Assembly: GCF_042685645.1 (NCBI RefSeq) | Contig: NZ_JBHUNX010000001.1 | Span: 1,674,001 to 1,738,000, forward strand | Length of the DNA stretch: 64,000 nucleotides | Source of the DNA: Salininema proteolyticum | GTDB lineage: Bacteria > Actinomycetota > Actinomycetes > Mycobacteriales > Micromonosporaceae | Reading direction: 5' to 3' | Part shown: positions 25,280 through 34,536 of the stretch, piece after piece | How positions within the stretch are numbered: the stretch's first letter is position 1 | Layout of the letters: every line of letters starts with the position of its first letter | The notes under the pieces: model-generated | Seen by the model: the letters and a program-made list of their open reading frames with translations, nothing else | Told to the model about the DNA's origin: nothing | Database searches by the model: none | Program-made: the position numbers and the translations under genes

Positions 25280-26373
25280 ACCGCCGCCGCACAGCCCTAG
25301 TCCTCGGTCCCTCCACGGGGGGCATCGGAACCCACGTCGCCTCCATCGCGAAGGGACTGGCCGAGCACGGTGACGCCGTCACCGTCGTCGGACCGGAGGA
25401 GACCGACGAGCGGTTCGGTTTCCGCGCCTCCGGCGTGCGCTTCCTTCCCGTCCCCATCGCCGCCAAGCCCTCTCCGGGGCTGGGCCTCTCCCTCGCCTCG
25501 GCCCACCGCGCCCTGCACGGGGCCAACGGCCGCGGCTTCGACATCGTGCACGCCCACGGCCTCACCGCCGGCGTCACGGCCATGGCCGTCCGCCCCCGCG
25601 GCGCGGCGTTCGTCACCACCTGGCACAACCAGCTGATCACCTCGGGCCTCAAGCGCAAGGTCTCCGACGCCGTCGAGACCGGTCTGGCCCGGGGCGTCGA
25701 CGTCGCGCTGGCCGCCTCCTCGGACCTGCAGCAGCACCTGACCGAGATCGGGGCGCGCGACGCCCGCCTCGCGCCGGTGGCCGCCCCGCCTCGCCGCGCC
25801 GAGGGCGACGCCGTGGCGATCCGCTCGGAGCTGGGCAGCGGGCCGCGCCCCGTCATCGTGTCGGTCGGCCGCCTCCACGAGCAGAAGGACTACGAGACGC
25901 TCGTCGCCGCCGCGCGGCGGTGGAAGGACGTCGACCCGCGGCCGATCGTGGCCATCGCCGGATCCGGCCCGGAGCACGACGGGCTCCAGTCGCTCATCGA
26001 CTCCACCGGGGCGGACGTGCGCCTGCTGGGCCACCGCACCGACGTGGCCGACCTCCTCGCCGCGGCGGACCTCGCCGTGGTCACCAGCCGGTGGGAAGCG
26101 CGCCAGCTGTTCGCCCAGGAGGTCATGCAGGCCGGCATTCCGCTGGTCGCGACCCGCACCGGCGGGATCCCCGAACTGGTCGGCGAGGCGGCCCTCCTCT
26201 TCGAGGTCGGCGACGTCGACGCGCTCGACCGCGCCGTCCGCGGGCTGCTCGACGACCCGGAGGCCCGCAAGGCGCGCGCCTCCCAGAGCCTGGAGCAGGC
26301 CGCCACCTGGCCGGACGAGGACGACACCGTCGCCGCCCTCGACGCCCTCTACCGTGAACTGTCGGGGAGATAA
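25276..26373 (+). CDS. GT4-family (GT-B fold) glycosyltransferase
   Basis: 365 residues. The N-terminal acceptor domain opens with ALVLGPSTGGIGTHVASIAKGLAEHG. The C-terminal nucleotide-sugar domain contains VSVGRLHEQKDYETLV (about 196) and the EX7E region EARQLFAQEVMQAGIPLVATRTGGIPELV (about 275-303). Cytosolic face of the membrane. Overlaps murJ by 4 nt and is followed after 3 nt by a polytopic protein. Sugar and acceptor unknown. Confidence 0.88.
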   Translation: MNRRRTALVLGPSTGGIGTHVASIAKGLAEHGDAVTVVGPEETDERFGFRASGVRFLPVPIAAKPSPGLGLSLASAHRALHGANGRGFDIVHAHGLTAGVTAMAVRPRGAAFVTTWHNQLITSGLKRKVSDAVETGLARGVDVALAASSDLQQHLTEIGARDARLAPVAAPPRRAEGDAVAIRSELGSGPRPVIVSVGRLHEQKDYETLVAAARRWKDVDPRPIVAIAGSGPEHDGLQSLIDSTGADVRLLGHRTDVADLLAAADLAVVTSRWEARQLFAQEVMQAGIPLVATRTGGIPELVGEAALLFEVGDVDALDRAVRGLLDDPEARKARASQSLEQAATWPDEDDTVAALDALYRELSGR

Positions 26374-26376
26374 CCG

Positions 26377-28563
26377 GTGATCAGCCGAAAACGACTGCAA
26401 TCGATTCCCGGCCGGCTCGGCAGGTGGGCCGGGAACAACCGCGACCTCCTCCTCGCCTGGGGACTGGTCGCCCTGCTCGCGGCGTTCGCCGCGTGGCAGG
26501 TCCTGCCCCGCCCGGTCAAGGAGGCCGTCACGGAGCGCGCCGACGAGGTCATCGTCCTCGGCGCCGAGGGGCTCACCTGGAGCGACATCACCGAGGAGGA
26601 CACCCCCAACCTCTACCGGATCGCCTCCCGCTCCGACCTCGCCGAGCTGGAGCTCAACTCGGGCCACCGGATCACCTGCACCGACGCCGGCTGGCTGACG
26701 CTTTCGGCGGGCGCGCCGGCGGTGGCCGAGACGCTGCCCTCCGAGTCCTGCGGAGAGGAGGAGTCCGCGCCGGAGCTGTCGGCCAACGGCGAGGGCGCCT
26801 CCATCGTGGGCTACAGCGAGCTCTACGAGCTCAACCGCACCATGGAGCAGAACACGCGCCTGGGCACCCTGGCCGCCGCCTCCGGGGAGTGCACCGCGGC
26901 CGTCGGCACCTACTCCGCCTACGGCGCGGCCAACGGCGTCGGGCGCATCGAGCAGTACCGCGACTCGCTGCCCGAGGACGACCTCGCGGACTTCCTGGCC
27001 TCCTGCCCGCTGACTCTGGTGGACGGGTCGTTCTCCGAAGGAGGCGACGAGGAGAGGCTCGCCGAGCTCGACGCCCTGGCAGGGCGCCTGGACGAGGCCC
27101 GGAGCGAGGGCAGCGCGCTCGTCGTCGCCGGCCTGGGGGCCGCCGACGACCGCAACCGCCTCCAGACGCTCATGATCGACAGCGGCGGAGACAACGGCCT
27201 GCTCGACACGGCCGGAGAGCGCCCGGGACACCTCAAACTCACCGACCTCACCGCGACCCTCATCGCCCTGCTCGGCTCGCCCCAGCCGGACTACCTGGCC
27301 GCGAATCCGGCCGGCTTCATCGACGACCCCTACGACTTCCCCGACCGGCTCGCCTCGTTCAGCGACTCCGACCAGCGCCTCTCGGTGGCCCCCGAGGCCT
27401 CCTCGCGGGCCCAGTGGCTGCAGGCCGCCCTTCTCATCGCCCTGGCGGCCGTCGCGCTCCCGCTCATGCGCCTGCTGCGCCGCGCCGGGCAGCCGGGCGT
27501 CAAGCCGCCGAGCATCTGGTTGATGCGCGCCGACATCCTCATCGCGCTGGTGTGCGCGCTGTTCTCCACCGCGACGCTCCTGACCGACCTGTTCAAGTGG
27601 TGGGCGCTCCCGGCGCCCACCGTGCTGGGGCCGCTCCTGGCGCTGCTGGTCGCCTGCGTCCTCGCGGTCGGCGCGGCCCTGCTGCCGCGCCGCCACTCGC
27701 CCTCGACGCTCTTGGCGATCGTCTCGGCGCTCGGAGTGGCCGTGAGCCTCACCGCCATGGCCGTCCACTACAAGCTCGCCATGGGCACCCTGCTCGGCGA
27801 CGCCTCGATCGCGCGCACCACGAGCCAGGCGATCGGGCCGGCCGTCGCCGGGATCTACATCGGGTCGCTGTGGATGCTCGCGGCGGCCATCGCGTGGAAC
27901 CTGCACCGCCGCTACCACGCGCCGGTCATGGCGGCCATCGGCTGCCTCGGGGTGGCCGGGGCGGCGACGCCCGTCCTGGGGAACTCCTCGGCCACCGCGG
28001 TGGCGCTCATCGTCGGCACCTGCCTGGCCGCCGCCCTCGCCTACGGCGGGTGGATGACGGCCATGCGACTGCTGTGGTCGTTGCTGGCCGGCGGGGCGGT
28101 GCTCCTGCTGGTGCTGTGGCTGGACTACCGGCGCCCGACGGGGGAGCAGGGTCCGCTGGGCGAGGTCGTGACCGACCTTCTGGGTGAATCCAACGGGGTG
28201 ATCAGCGACGCCACCGGGTCGAACCTGGTGGCGGTGTTCACGTCGCCGCTGAGCGTGGTGGCGCTCATCGCCGGGCTCTACTGCTGGATGGTGCTGCTGC
28301 GCCCCGGCGGGGGCCTGCGCCGCAGCTTCGGGCTCCACCCGCCGCTGCGCGCCGCCTTCACCGCGGCCGTCGTGTCATCGCTGGTGACGGGCATTCTCGC
28401 CGGCCGCGGGCTCATGGTGCTGGGGGTGTCCCTGGCGGTGATCGTGCCGCTGTCGGTCATCGTCGCCCACCGGGTGCTCGCCCGGGCGCACGTGAAGGAG
28501 GGCCAGTTCGCCGACATGACGGTCGACGCACCGTCGTGGGTTGACGGCGATCTCGACCGGTGA
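26377..28563 (+). CDS. polytopic membrane protein with extracytoplasmic alkaline-phosphatase-like domain
   Basis: 728 residues. One TM helix near residues 24-42, then a soluble part (about 50-335) starting VIVLGAEGLTWSDITEEDTPNLYRIA and CTDAGWLTLSAGAPA, which resembles the alkaline-phosphatase/sulfatase fold. At least ten TM helices follow (about 345-710). A Ser/Thr nucleophile and metal ligands cannot be assigned with confidence. The last gene of the steA-steB-MraY-MurJ-GT4 run; it may modify or trim a surface glycan. The pyrG leader starts right after it. Confidence 0.65.
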   Translation: MISRKRLQSIPGRLGRWAGNNRDLLLAWGLVALLAAFAAWQVLPRPVKEAVTERADEVIVLGAEGLTWSDITEEDTPNLYRIASRSDLAELELNSGHRITCTDAGWLTLSAGAPAVAETLPSESCGEEESAPELSANGEGASIVGYSELYELNRTMEQNTRLGTLAAASGECTAAVGTYSAYGAANGVGRIEQYRDSLPEDDLADFLASCPLTLVDGSFSEGGDEERLAELDALAGRLDEARSEGSALVVAGLGAADDRNRLQTLMIDSGGDNGLLDTAGERPGHLKLTDLTATLIALLGSPQPDYLAANPAGFIDDPYDFPDRLASFSDSDQRLSVAPEASSRAQWLQAALLIALAAVALPLMRLLRRAGQPGVKPPSIWLMRADILIALVCALFSTATLLTDLFKWWALPAPTVLGPLLALLVACVLAVGAALLPRRHSPSTLLAIVSALGVAVSLTAMAVHYKLAMGTLLGDASIARTTSQAIGPAVAGIYIGSLWMLAAAIAWNLHRRYHAPVMAAIGCLGVAGAATPVLGNSSATAVALIVGTCLAAALAYGGWMTAMRLLWSLLAGGAVLLLVLWLDYRRPTGEQGPLGEVVTDLLGESNGVISDATGSNLVAVFTSPLSVVALIAGLYCWMVLLRPGGGLRRSFGLHPPLRAAFTAAVVSSLVTGILAGRGLMVLGVSLAVIVPLSVIVAHRVLARAHVKEGQFADMTVDAPSWVDGDLDR

Positions 28564-28639
28564 AGTGTTAGTGTGGAATCCCGTGGGTTATACCGCATCG
28601 TCCAGCTCCAAAACAGAGGCGCAACCACGGGAGTTCGCA

Positions 28640-30304
28640 TTGAGCAACGTCGTCAACGGCCAAGTCCGGCACACCAAGCACATCTTCGTCACCGGTGGGG
28701 TGACCTCCGCCCTCGGCAAGGGGCTCACCGCCTCCAGCCTGGGCAACCTGCTCTCGGCACGCGGCCAGTACGTGGTGATGCAGAAGATCGACCCGTACCT
28801 CAACGTGGACCCCGGCACCATGAACCCCTACGAGCACGGCGAGGTCTTCGTGACCGAGGACGGCGGTGAGACCGACCTCGACATCGGCAACTACGAGCGC
28901 TTCCTCGACAGGAACCTCTCCAAGTACGCCAACGTCACCACCGGCCAGGTGTACTCCGACGTCATCGCCAAGGAGCGCCGCGGCGACTACCTGGGCGCGA
29001 CGGTGCAGGTCATCCCGCATATCACGAACGAGATCAAGTCCCGGGTGGCGGCCATGGCCGAGGCCGAGCCGGAGAGCGGGCGGATCCCCGACGTCGTCAT
29101 CACCGAGGTGGGCGGCACCGTCGGCGACATCGAGTCGCTGCCGTTCCTGGAGGCCATCCGCCAGTTCCGCCACGACATCGGCCGGGAGAACTGCTTCTTC
29201 ATCCACGTCTCGCTGGTGCCCTACCTGGCCGCCTCCTCGGAGATGAAGACCAAGCCCACCCAGCACTCGGTGGCGCAGCTGCGCTCCATCGGCATCCAGC
29301 CCGACGCGATCGTCTGCCGCTCCGACCGCCCGGTCCCGGAGTCGATGAAGCACAAGATCGCCGGGTTCTGCGACGTGGAGGACGCCGCCGTGGTCTCCAC
29401 GCCGGACTCCCCGTCGATCTACGACATCCCCAAGACCCTGCACGCCGAGGGCCTGGACGCCTACGTGGTCCGCCGCCTCGACCTGCCGTTCAAGGACGTC
29501 GACTGGACGACCTGGAACGCGCTGCTCGACCGGGTCCACAATCCCGAGCACCACCTGAAGGTCGGCATCGTCGGCAAGTACGTGGAGCTGCCCGACGCCT
29601 ACAAGTCGGTCGTCGAGGCCCTGCACGCCGCCGGCTTCTCGCACTACGCGAAGGTCAAGGTCGAGTGGATCGAGTCCGACACCTGCGAGACGCCGGAGGG
29701 CGCCGAGTCCGCCCTCGGCGGGCTCGACGCGGTCGTCATCCCCGGAGGCTTCGGCACCCGGGGTGTGGCCGGCAAGCTCGGCGCGCTCACCTACACCCGC
29801 ACCAACCGCGTCCCGACGCTCGGCATCTGCCTGGGCATGCAGTGCATGGCCATCGAGGTGCTGCGCAATGTCGGCGGCATCGTCGGGGCCGACTCCACCG
29901 AGTTCAACCCGGACGCCGTGCACCCGGTCATCTCCACGATGGCCGACCAGGAGGACATCGTCGCGGGCAACGCCGACATGGGCGGCACCATGCGGCTGGG
30001 CTCCTACCCGGCCGTCCTGTCCGAGGGCTCGATCCTGGCCGAGCTGTTCGGGACCACCGAGGTCTCCGAGCGCCACCGCCACCGCTACGAGGTCAACAAC
30101 GCCTACCGCGACGCCCTCGAGAAAGCCGGGCTGCACCTGAGCGGGCTGTCCCCGGACGGTCGCCTGGCCGAGTACGTCGAGCTGGACCGCGAGCAGCACC
30201 CGTACTACGTGGGGACGCAGGGGCACCCGGAGCTGAAGTCCCGTCCCACCAAGCCGCACCCGATGTTCGACGGCCTGGTCAAGGCCGCCATCGACGCACG
30301 TTAG
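28640..30304 (+). CDS. pyrG: CTP synthase
   Basis: 554 residues. The amidoligase domain (FVTGGVTSALGKGLTASSLG, about residues 14-33; DPYLNVDPGTMNPYEHGEVFV) makes CTP from UTP and ATP. The glutaminase domain (about 295-550) has the oxyanion region GGFGTRG, the nucleophile elbow LGICLGMQ with its Cys, and a closing H..E pair (HPEL). I chose the TTG at 28640 because GGGAG (28629-28633) sits 6 nt upstream and the protein then begins just before the conserved block. In-frame starts upstream (28541, 28571) are possible. Confidence 0.93.
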   Translation: MSNVVNGQVRHTKHIFVTGGVTSALGKGLTASSLGNLLSARGQYVVMQKIDPYLNVDPGTMNPYEHGEVFVTEDGGETDLDIGNYERFLDRNLSKYANVTTGQVYSDVIAKERRGDYLGATVQVIPHITNEIKSRVAAMAEAEPESGRIPDVVITEVGGTVGDIESLPFLEAIRQFRHDIGRENCFFIHVSLVPYLAASSEMKTKPTQHSVAQLRSIGIQPDAIVCRSDRPVPESMKHKIAGFCDVEDAAVVSTPDSPSIYDIPKTLHAEGLDAYVVRRLDLPFKDVDWTTWNALLDRVHNPEHHLKVGIVGKYVELPDAYKSVVEALHAAGFSHYAKVKVEWIESDTCETPEGAESALGGLDAVVIPGGFGTRGVAGKLGALTYTRTNRVPTLGICLGMQCMAIEVLRNVGGIVGADSTEFNPDAVHPVISTMADQEDIVAGNADMGGTMRLGSYPAVLSEGSILAELFGTTEVSERHRHRYEVNNAYRDALEKAGLHLSGLSPDGRLAEYVELDREQHPYYVGTQGHPELKSRPTKPHPMFDGLVKAAIDAR

Positions 30305-30327
30305 CGCTCTCCGCGCCCAAATCGGCG

Positions 30328-30375
30328 CAGAGAAGAAGGCCGCCACCGGTTCTCCGGTGGCGGCCTTCTTCTCTG
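30328..30375. terminator. bidirectional terminator, pyrG / MFS exporter
   Basis: Perfect 22-bp inverted repeat (30328-30349 with 30354-30375), 4-nt loop TTCT, between convergent genes. Confidence 0.9.
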
Positions 30376-30382
30376 CCCGTGC

Positions 30383-31924
30383 TCAGACTCCCACGGGAGC
30401 CTTGGGCTCTTCGGCCGCGGCCGTCTCCGTCTCCTGGCGGCGGCGGGCGTCGCGGCGCAGGACCAGGACGACGACCGTGCCGACGGCGATCAGCAGGCCC
30501 GCCCCGATGAACGCGGCGACGTCCAGCGAGTCGGTGAACGCCTGCTGGGCGCGCGAGACGAGCTCGCCGCCCGCCTCGGGCTCCATGCCCCCGGCGGTCT
30601 CGAGGGCTCCGGCCAGCGTCTGCCGCGCCGAGGCCGGAGCGTCGGCCAGCTCGGACTGGTAGACGGCCGTGGCCACCGAGCCCAAGACCGCGACGCCGAG
30701 CGCTCCGCCCAGCTCGTAACCGGTCTCGGAGATCGCCGAGGCGGCTCCGGCGCGGTGGGCCGGGGCGGCGGTCATGATCGCGTCGTTGGTGACCGTCTCG
30801 GCGAGGCCGAGACCCGTGCCGACGGCGGCGAACGCCAGCGCCACGAGGGCCGCCCCGCTGTCGACCGACGTCTGCGTGATGACGAGGAAGCCGATCGTCG
30901 CCAGCGCGGTGCCCCAGCCGATGATCGTCGCCAGGGAGAGCCTCTGCGACAGGCGCACGGCGACGAAGTGCGAGGCCACCGCGAGCACCAGGCCCGGGAT
31001 CAGGATGACCCCCGCCTGCATGGGCGAGTAGCCGAGCACCAGCTGCAGGTACTGCGTCAGCAGGAACATGGCCGCGATGTGGGCGAACACGAACGTGAAG
31101 TTCGTGGCCACCGACGCGGAGAACCGCGGGACCCGGAAGAGGTCGAGGTCCATCAGCGGGTGCTCCAGGCGCTGCTGCCGCTTGACGAAGAGGTAGCCCG
31201 ACACGACCGCGGCCAGCAGCGCGGCCACCGAGACGAGGTTGAATCCGTCGGTGGCGAAGTGCTTGACCGAGTAGGCGAAGGGCACCATCGCGAAGAACGA
31301 CAGGGCGACGCTGGGGAAGTCCAGCGGTCCGGGCCTCGGGTCCCTGCTCTCCGGCAGGACGAACGGCGCGGCGAGGACGACCACCAGCGACACGGGCGCG
31401 GCCATGAGGAAGACCGAGCCCCACCAGAAGTGGGTCAGCAGCCAGCCGCCGATGATCGGGCCGGCGGCGGCCCCGGCGGAGAACGCCGAGCCCCACACGG
31501 CGATCGCGAGGATGCGCTGGCGGTCGTCGGGGAAGACGTGGCGGATGCTCGCCAGGGTCGTGGGCATGAGGGTCCCGCCGGCGACGCCGAGCAGCACCCG
31601 CGCGGCGATCAGCATTTCGGGGCTGGTGGAGTACGCTGCGATGACCGAGGCGGCGGCGAACCCGACCGAACCGATGAGCAGCAGCTTCCGCCGGCCCACC
31701 CGGTCGGCGACTCCTCCCATGGTGATGAGGAGTCCCGCGAGGACGAGGCCGTAGACGTCGACGATCCACAGGAGCTGTCCGGCGGACGGGTCGAGGTCTT
31801 CGGACAGGAACGGCACGGCGAAGCCGAGCACGGTCATGTCGACGGCGATGAGGAGGACCGGCAGTGTCAGCACGGCCAGGGCCGCCCACTGGCGGCCGGT
31901 GATGGGTGGGCGGTTGGTCGCCAT
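30383..31924 (-). CDS. MFS drug exporter (DHA2, 14-TM type)
   Basis: 513-residue major-facilitator proton antiporter with about 14 TM helices. Motif A between TM2 and TM3 is GGVADRVGRRKLL (about 73-85), and a motif C-like GVAGGTLMPTTLASI follows near 120. Relatives export dyes, quaternary ammonium compounds and antibiotics. ATG 31924 has AAGGAG 8 nt upstream. A divergent TetR gene and a palindrome in the shared promoter region indicate substrate-induced expression. Confidence 0.9.
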   Translation of the reverse strand: MATNRPPITGRQWAALAVLTLPVLLIAVDMTVLGFAVPFLSEDLDPSAGQLLWIVDVYGLVLAGLLITMGGVADRVGRRKLLLIGSVGFAAASVIAAYSTSPEMLIAARVLLGVAGGTLMPTTLASIRHVFPDDRQRILAIAVWGSAFSAGAAAGPIIGGWLLTHFWWGSVFLMAAPVSLVVVLAAPFVLPESRDPRPGPLDFPSVALSFFAMVPFAYSVKHFATDGFNLVSVAALLAAVVSGYLFVKRQQRLEHPLMDLDLFRVPRFSASVATNFTFVFAHIAAMFLLTQYLQLVLGYSPMQAGVILIPGLVLAVASHFVAVRLSQRLSLATIIGWGTALATIGFLVITQTSVDSGAALVALAFAAVGTGLGLAETVTNDAIMTAAPAHRAGAASAISETGYELGGALGVAVLGSVATAVYQSELADAPASARQTLAGALETAGGMEPEAGGELVSRAQQAFTDSLDVAAFIGAGLLIAVGTVVVLVLRRDARRRQETETAAAEEPKAPVGV

Positions 31925-31985
31925 GGTCTCATCTCCTTGGACAATCGAATGGTGCGAAAAGGGGCGGGATCCGCCCATCGACTAA

Positions 31986-31999
31986 ACCGTCTAGACGGT
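31986..31999. promoter_or_regulatory. TetR operator candidate
   Basis: Perfect 14-bp palindrome ACCGTCTAGACGGT between the divergent MFS and TetR genes, in an AT-rich promoter region. The CGTCTAGACG core is common for TetR repressors of DHA2 pumps. Confidence 0.65.
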
Positions 32000-32031
32000 A
32001 TAGTTATTCCATCCTAAGAGAGGACTGCACA

Positions 32032-32559
32032 GTGAGCAAGCAGGAAATAAGTACTCGTGATCGAATTCTCAACGCCGTGGAGTCGCTGCTGAAAGAGCAG
32101 GGTTCGAAGGGCGTGACCCTGGACGCCGTGGCCGCCTCGGCCGGGGTCTCCAAGGGCGGGCTCCTCTACCACTTCGGGTCGAAGTCGGAGCTCTACGACG
32201 GGGTGGTGGCCCGCTTGAGAGAACGGGAGCAGCACTACTTGGACGAGGCCCGCAACGGCGACGCGGTGGAGCTGTTCATGCGCGGCTCGGCCGCCCCCGA
32301 CAGCGACGCCGCCAACCTCTGGGCCATATTCACCTTCCTCCGCGGCAACGAGGAGCTCTCCGACCAGGCCCGCGAGGACATCGCCTACACCTTCCAGGGA
32401 TGGGGCGAGGTGCTGCGCGACTCCCTGGGCGACCCGGTCCTGGCCGAGGCCGTCCGCCTCATCGGCGACGGCGTCTACCTCTCGGCGCTCGCCGGACTCC
32501 CGCTGCCGAGCGAAGAGCTGGTTTCCCAGATCATCGACCGGCTCGTGGGAGAGAAGTGA
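32032..32559 (+). CDS. TetR-family repressor of the MFS pump
   Basis: 175 residues; helix-turn-helix VTLDAVAASAGVSKGGLLYHF at about residues 27-47 and a helical ligand-binding domain. GTG at 32032 is preceded by GAGAGGA (32018-32024). Divergent from the MFS exporter, so auto-repression and repression of the pump through the 31986-31999 palindrome is inferred. The NUDIX gene starts 14 nt downstream and may be read from the same promoter. Confidence 0.9.
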   Translation: MSKQEISTRDRILNAVESLLKEQGSKGVTLDAVAASAGVSKGGLLYHFGSKSELYDGVVARLREREQHYLDEARNGDAVELFMRGSAAPDSDAANLWAIFTFLRGNEELSDQAREDIAYTFQGWGEVLRDSLGDPVLAEAVRLIGDGVYLSALAGLPLPSEELVSQIIDRLVGEK

Positions 32560-32573
32560 GGACAATGGGGACC

Positions 32574-33128
32574 ATGGACTACTCCATCACCGAAACCGAG
32601 ACCGCCTACCGGGCCTACGCCTACGATCTGAAGGTCGCGCAGGTCCGCATGCCCTCCGGAGACACCGTCCGGCGCGAGATCCTCGACCACGTCGGGGCCG
32701 TGGTCGCCGTGCCTCTCAACGACGCCGGCCAGGTCGCTCTGGTGCGCCAGTACCGCGTCTGCACCGGGGAGTACCTCTGGGAGGCTCCGGCCGGGCTCCG
32801 CGACCAGCCGGGGGAGGACCCGCTCGCCACCGCCCGGAGGGAACTGGCCGAGGAGACCGACCTGAGGGCCGCCCGCTGGGACGAGCTGGGGGCCTTCTAC
32901 ACCAGCCCCGGCATGACCGACGAGAGGATCCACCACTACCTCGCCCGCGACCTGACCCTCGTCCCCCACGGAGAGCGGCACGCGCGCAAGGACGAGGAGG
33001 CGGACATGGAGCTGCGCTGGTGGGACCTCGACAAGGCCCTGGAAGCCGTCGCCGCCGGTGAGATACGCAATGGCGTCACCGCTCTGGCGTTGCAGCTCAC
33101 ATACGGTCACCTCCTGTCTTCGAAATAA
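32574..33128 (+). CDS. NUDIX hydrolase, ADP-ribose pyrophosphatase-like
   Basis: 184-residue hydrolase. WEAPAG at about residues 71-76 is the ADP-ribose pyrophosphatase hallmark, and the Nudix helix RELAEETDL (about 93-101) has the metal-binding glutamates. The last conserved Gly of the box is Asp here. In mycobacteria the orthologue sits between pyrG and xerD. ATG at 32565 (three residues longer) is an equal alternative start; the spacing to GAGG favours 32574. Confidence 0.88.
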   Translation: MDYSITETETAYRAYAYDLKVAQVRMPSGDTVRREILDHVGAVVAVPLNDAGQVALVRQYRVCTGEYLWEAPAGLRDQPGEDPLATARRELAEETDLRAARWDELGAFYTSPGMTDERIHHYLARDLTLVPHGERHARKDEEADMELRWWDLDKALEAVAAGEIRNGVTALALQLTYGHLLSSK

Positions 33129-33216
33129 AGGAGAAATTGTCAAAACTCCTTAGTAACATCGTCGGCCCCGCGTTATCCCGATGGAATCAATGGCTTAAAG
33201 TGAGGGTTGTAAGCGG

Positions 33217-33270
33217 CCGTGGCGCCTGCCACCGCAGGTGCCACGGCGCCGCCGGGACCGTACCCGGCGG
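33217..33270 (+). other. two tandem hairpins between NUDIX and ald
   Basis: First hairpin 33217-33246 (12-bp stem with one G.U). Second hairpin 33249-33270 (CCGCCGGG/CCCGGCGG). They lie 50-105 nt before the ald start and may end the NUDIX transcript or regulate ald. Confidence 0.5.
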
Positions 33271-33321
33271 ACCGACGAACGCCCGCATGCTCGGACAGGG
33301 CAGTGAATAGGAGTAGGGATC

Positions 33322-34443
33322 GTGAGAATAGCCGTCCCCCGGGAGATCAAGAACAATGAGAACCGTGTCGCCCTGACCCCCGCGGGCGTCCACGAGCTGG
33401 TCAAGGCCGGCCACGACGTCACCGTCGAGAACGACGCGGGACTCGGATCGGCCATCCCGAACGAGGAGTACACCGACGCCGGCGCGCGGATCGGCGCCGA
33501 CGCCGACGCCACCTGGGAGGCCGGCGAGCTCGTCCTCAAGGTCAAAGAGCCGATCGAGGCCGAGTACCACCGCATCAAGAGCCACCACACGCTCTTCACC
33601 TACCTCCACCTGGCCGCCTCGCGCCCCTGCACCGACGCCCTCGTCGAGTCCGGCGCGACCGCCATCGCCTACGAGACCGTCCGCACCGCGGGCGGCGCCC
33701 TCCCCCTCCTCGTTCCCATGAGCGAGGTCGCCGGGCGCCTCTCCGTCCAGGCCGGCGCCTACCACTTGCAGCGCTCCGAAGGCGGACGCGGCACCCTCCT
33801 CGGCGGCGTCCCCGGCACGCCCGCCGGCAGGGTCGTCATCATCGGCGCCGGCGTCTCCGGCATGAACGCCGCCGCCATCGCCGTGGGCATGGGAGCCGAC
33901 GTCACGCTCCTCGACCTCGACAAGAACAAGCTGCGCGCCGCCGACGACCTGTACCGCGGCCGCATCCGTACCGTCGTGTCGAACTCCTTCGAGGTCAAGC
34001 GTTTCGCCGCCGAGGCCGACCTCCTCGTCGGAGCCGTCCTCGTGCCCGGCGCCCGCGCGCCCAAGGTGGTCACCCAGGAAGTCCTCGACGTCATGAAGCC
34101 CGGCGCCGTCCTCGTGGACATCGCCATCGACCAGGGCGGCTGCTTCGAGCACTCCCGCCCGACGACCCACGACGACCCGACCTTCACCGTCGACGACAAG
34201 ATCTTCTACTGCGTGGCCAACATGCCCGGCACCGTTCCCGGCACGTCCACCCACGCCCTGACGTCGGCGACCCTGCCCTACGTCATGAAGATCGCCGGCC
34301 GCGGCTGGGTCGAGGCGCTGAAGTCCGATGCGGCCCTTGCCGAAGGACTCAACACCTACCAGGGACAGGTCACCAACGGCCCGGTCGCCGAGGCGTTCGG
34401 CCTGCCGCTGCTGCCCGTCGAGGACATCCTGGCCAAAGCCTAA
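33322..34443 (+). CDS. ald: alanine dehydrogenase
   Basis: NAD-dependent oxidative deamination of L-alanine to pyruvate and ammonia (or the reverse). The 373 residues show MRIAVPREIKNNENRVALTP at the N-terminus, the catalytic Lys region LKVKEP (about 73-78), HLAAS with the catalytic His (about 95), the NAD loop GAGVSG (about 175) and VDIAIDQGGCFE (about 266). GTG start. In Streptomyces and mycobacteria an Ald is linked to this region. A strong terminator follows. Confidence 0.95.
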   Translation: MRIAVPREIKNNENRVALTPAGVHELVKAGHDVTVENDAGLGSAIPNEEYTDAGARIGADADATWEAGELVLKVKEPIEAEYHRIKSHHTLFTYLHLAASRPCTDALVESGATAIAYETVRTAGGALPLLVPMSEVAGRLSVQAGAYHLQRSEGGRGTLLGGVPGTPAGRVVIIGAGVSGMNAAAIAVGMGADVTLLDLDKNKLRAADDLYRGRIRTVVSNSFEVKRFAAEADLLVGAVLVPGARAPKVVTQEVLDVMKPGAVLVDIAIDQGGCFEHSRPTTHDDPTFTVDDKIFYCVANMPGTVPGTSTHALTSATLPYVMKIAGRGWVEALKSDAALAEGLNTYQGQVTNGPVAEAFGLPLLPVEDILAKA

Positions 34444-34487
34444 GTGGGTGGGTGACCCTCAGCCCCTTCGCAGCACGTCATCTCGCA

Positions 34488-34536
34488 CCGTTCTCGGGGC
34501 CCGATAGGGCTTCCGCCCATCGGGCCCCGAGAACGG
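34488..34536 (+). terminator. ald terminator
   Basis: 18-bp perfect stem (34488-34505 with 34519-34536) extended by an inner GGGC/GCCC (34507-34510, 34515-34518) across one bulged A. Confidence 0.85.

Noticed and set aside
28541..28639. Longer N-terminus for CTP synthase
   Set aside because: The extra 33 residues overlap the previous gene and lack family similarity; a Shine-Dalgarno fits the TTG at 28640 better.
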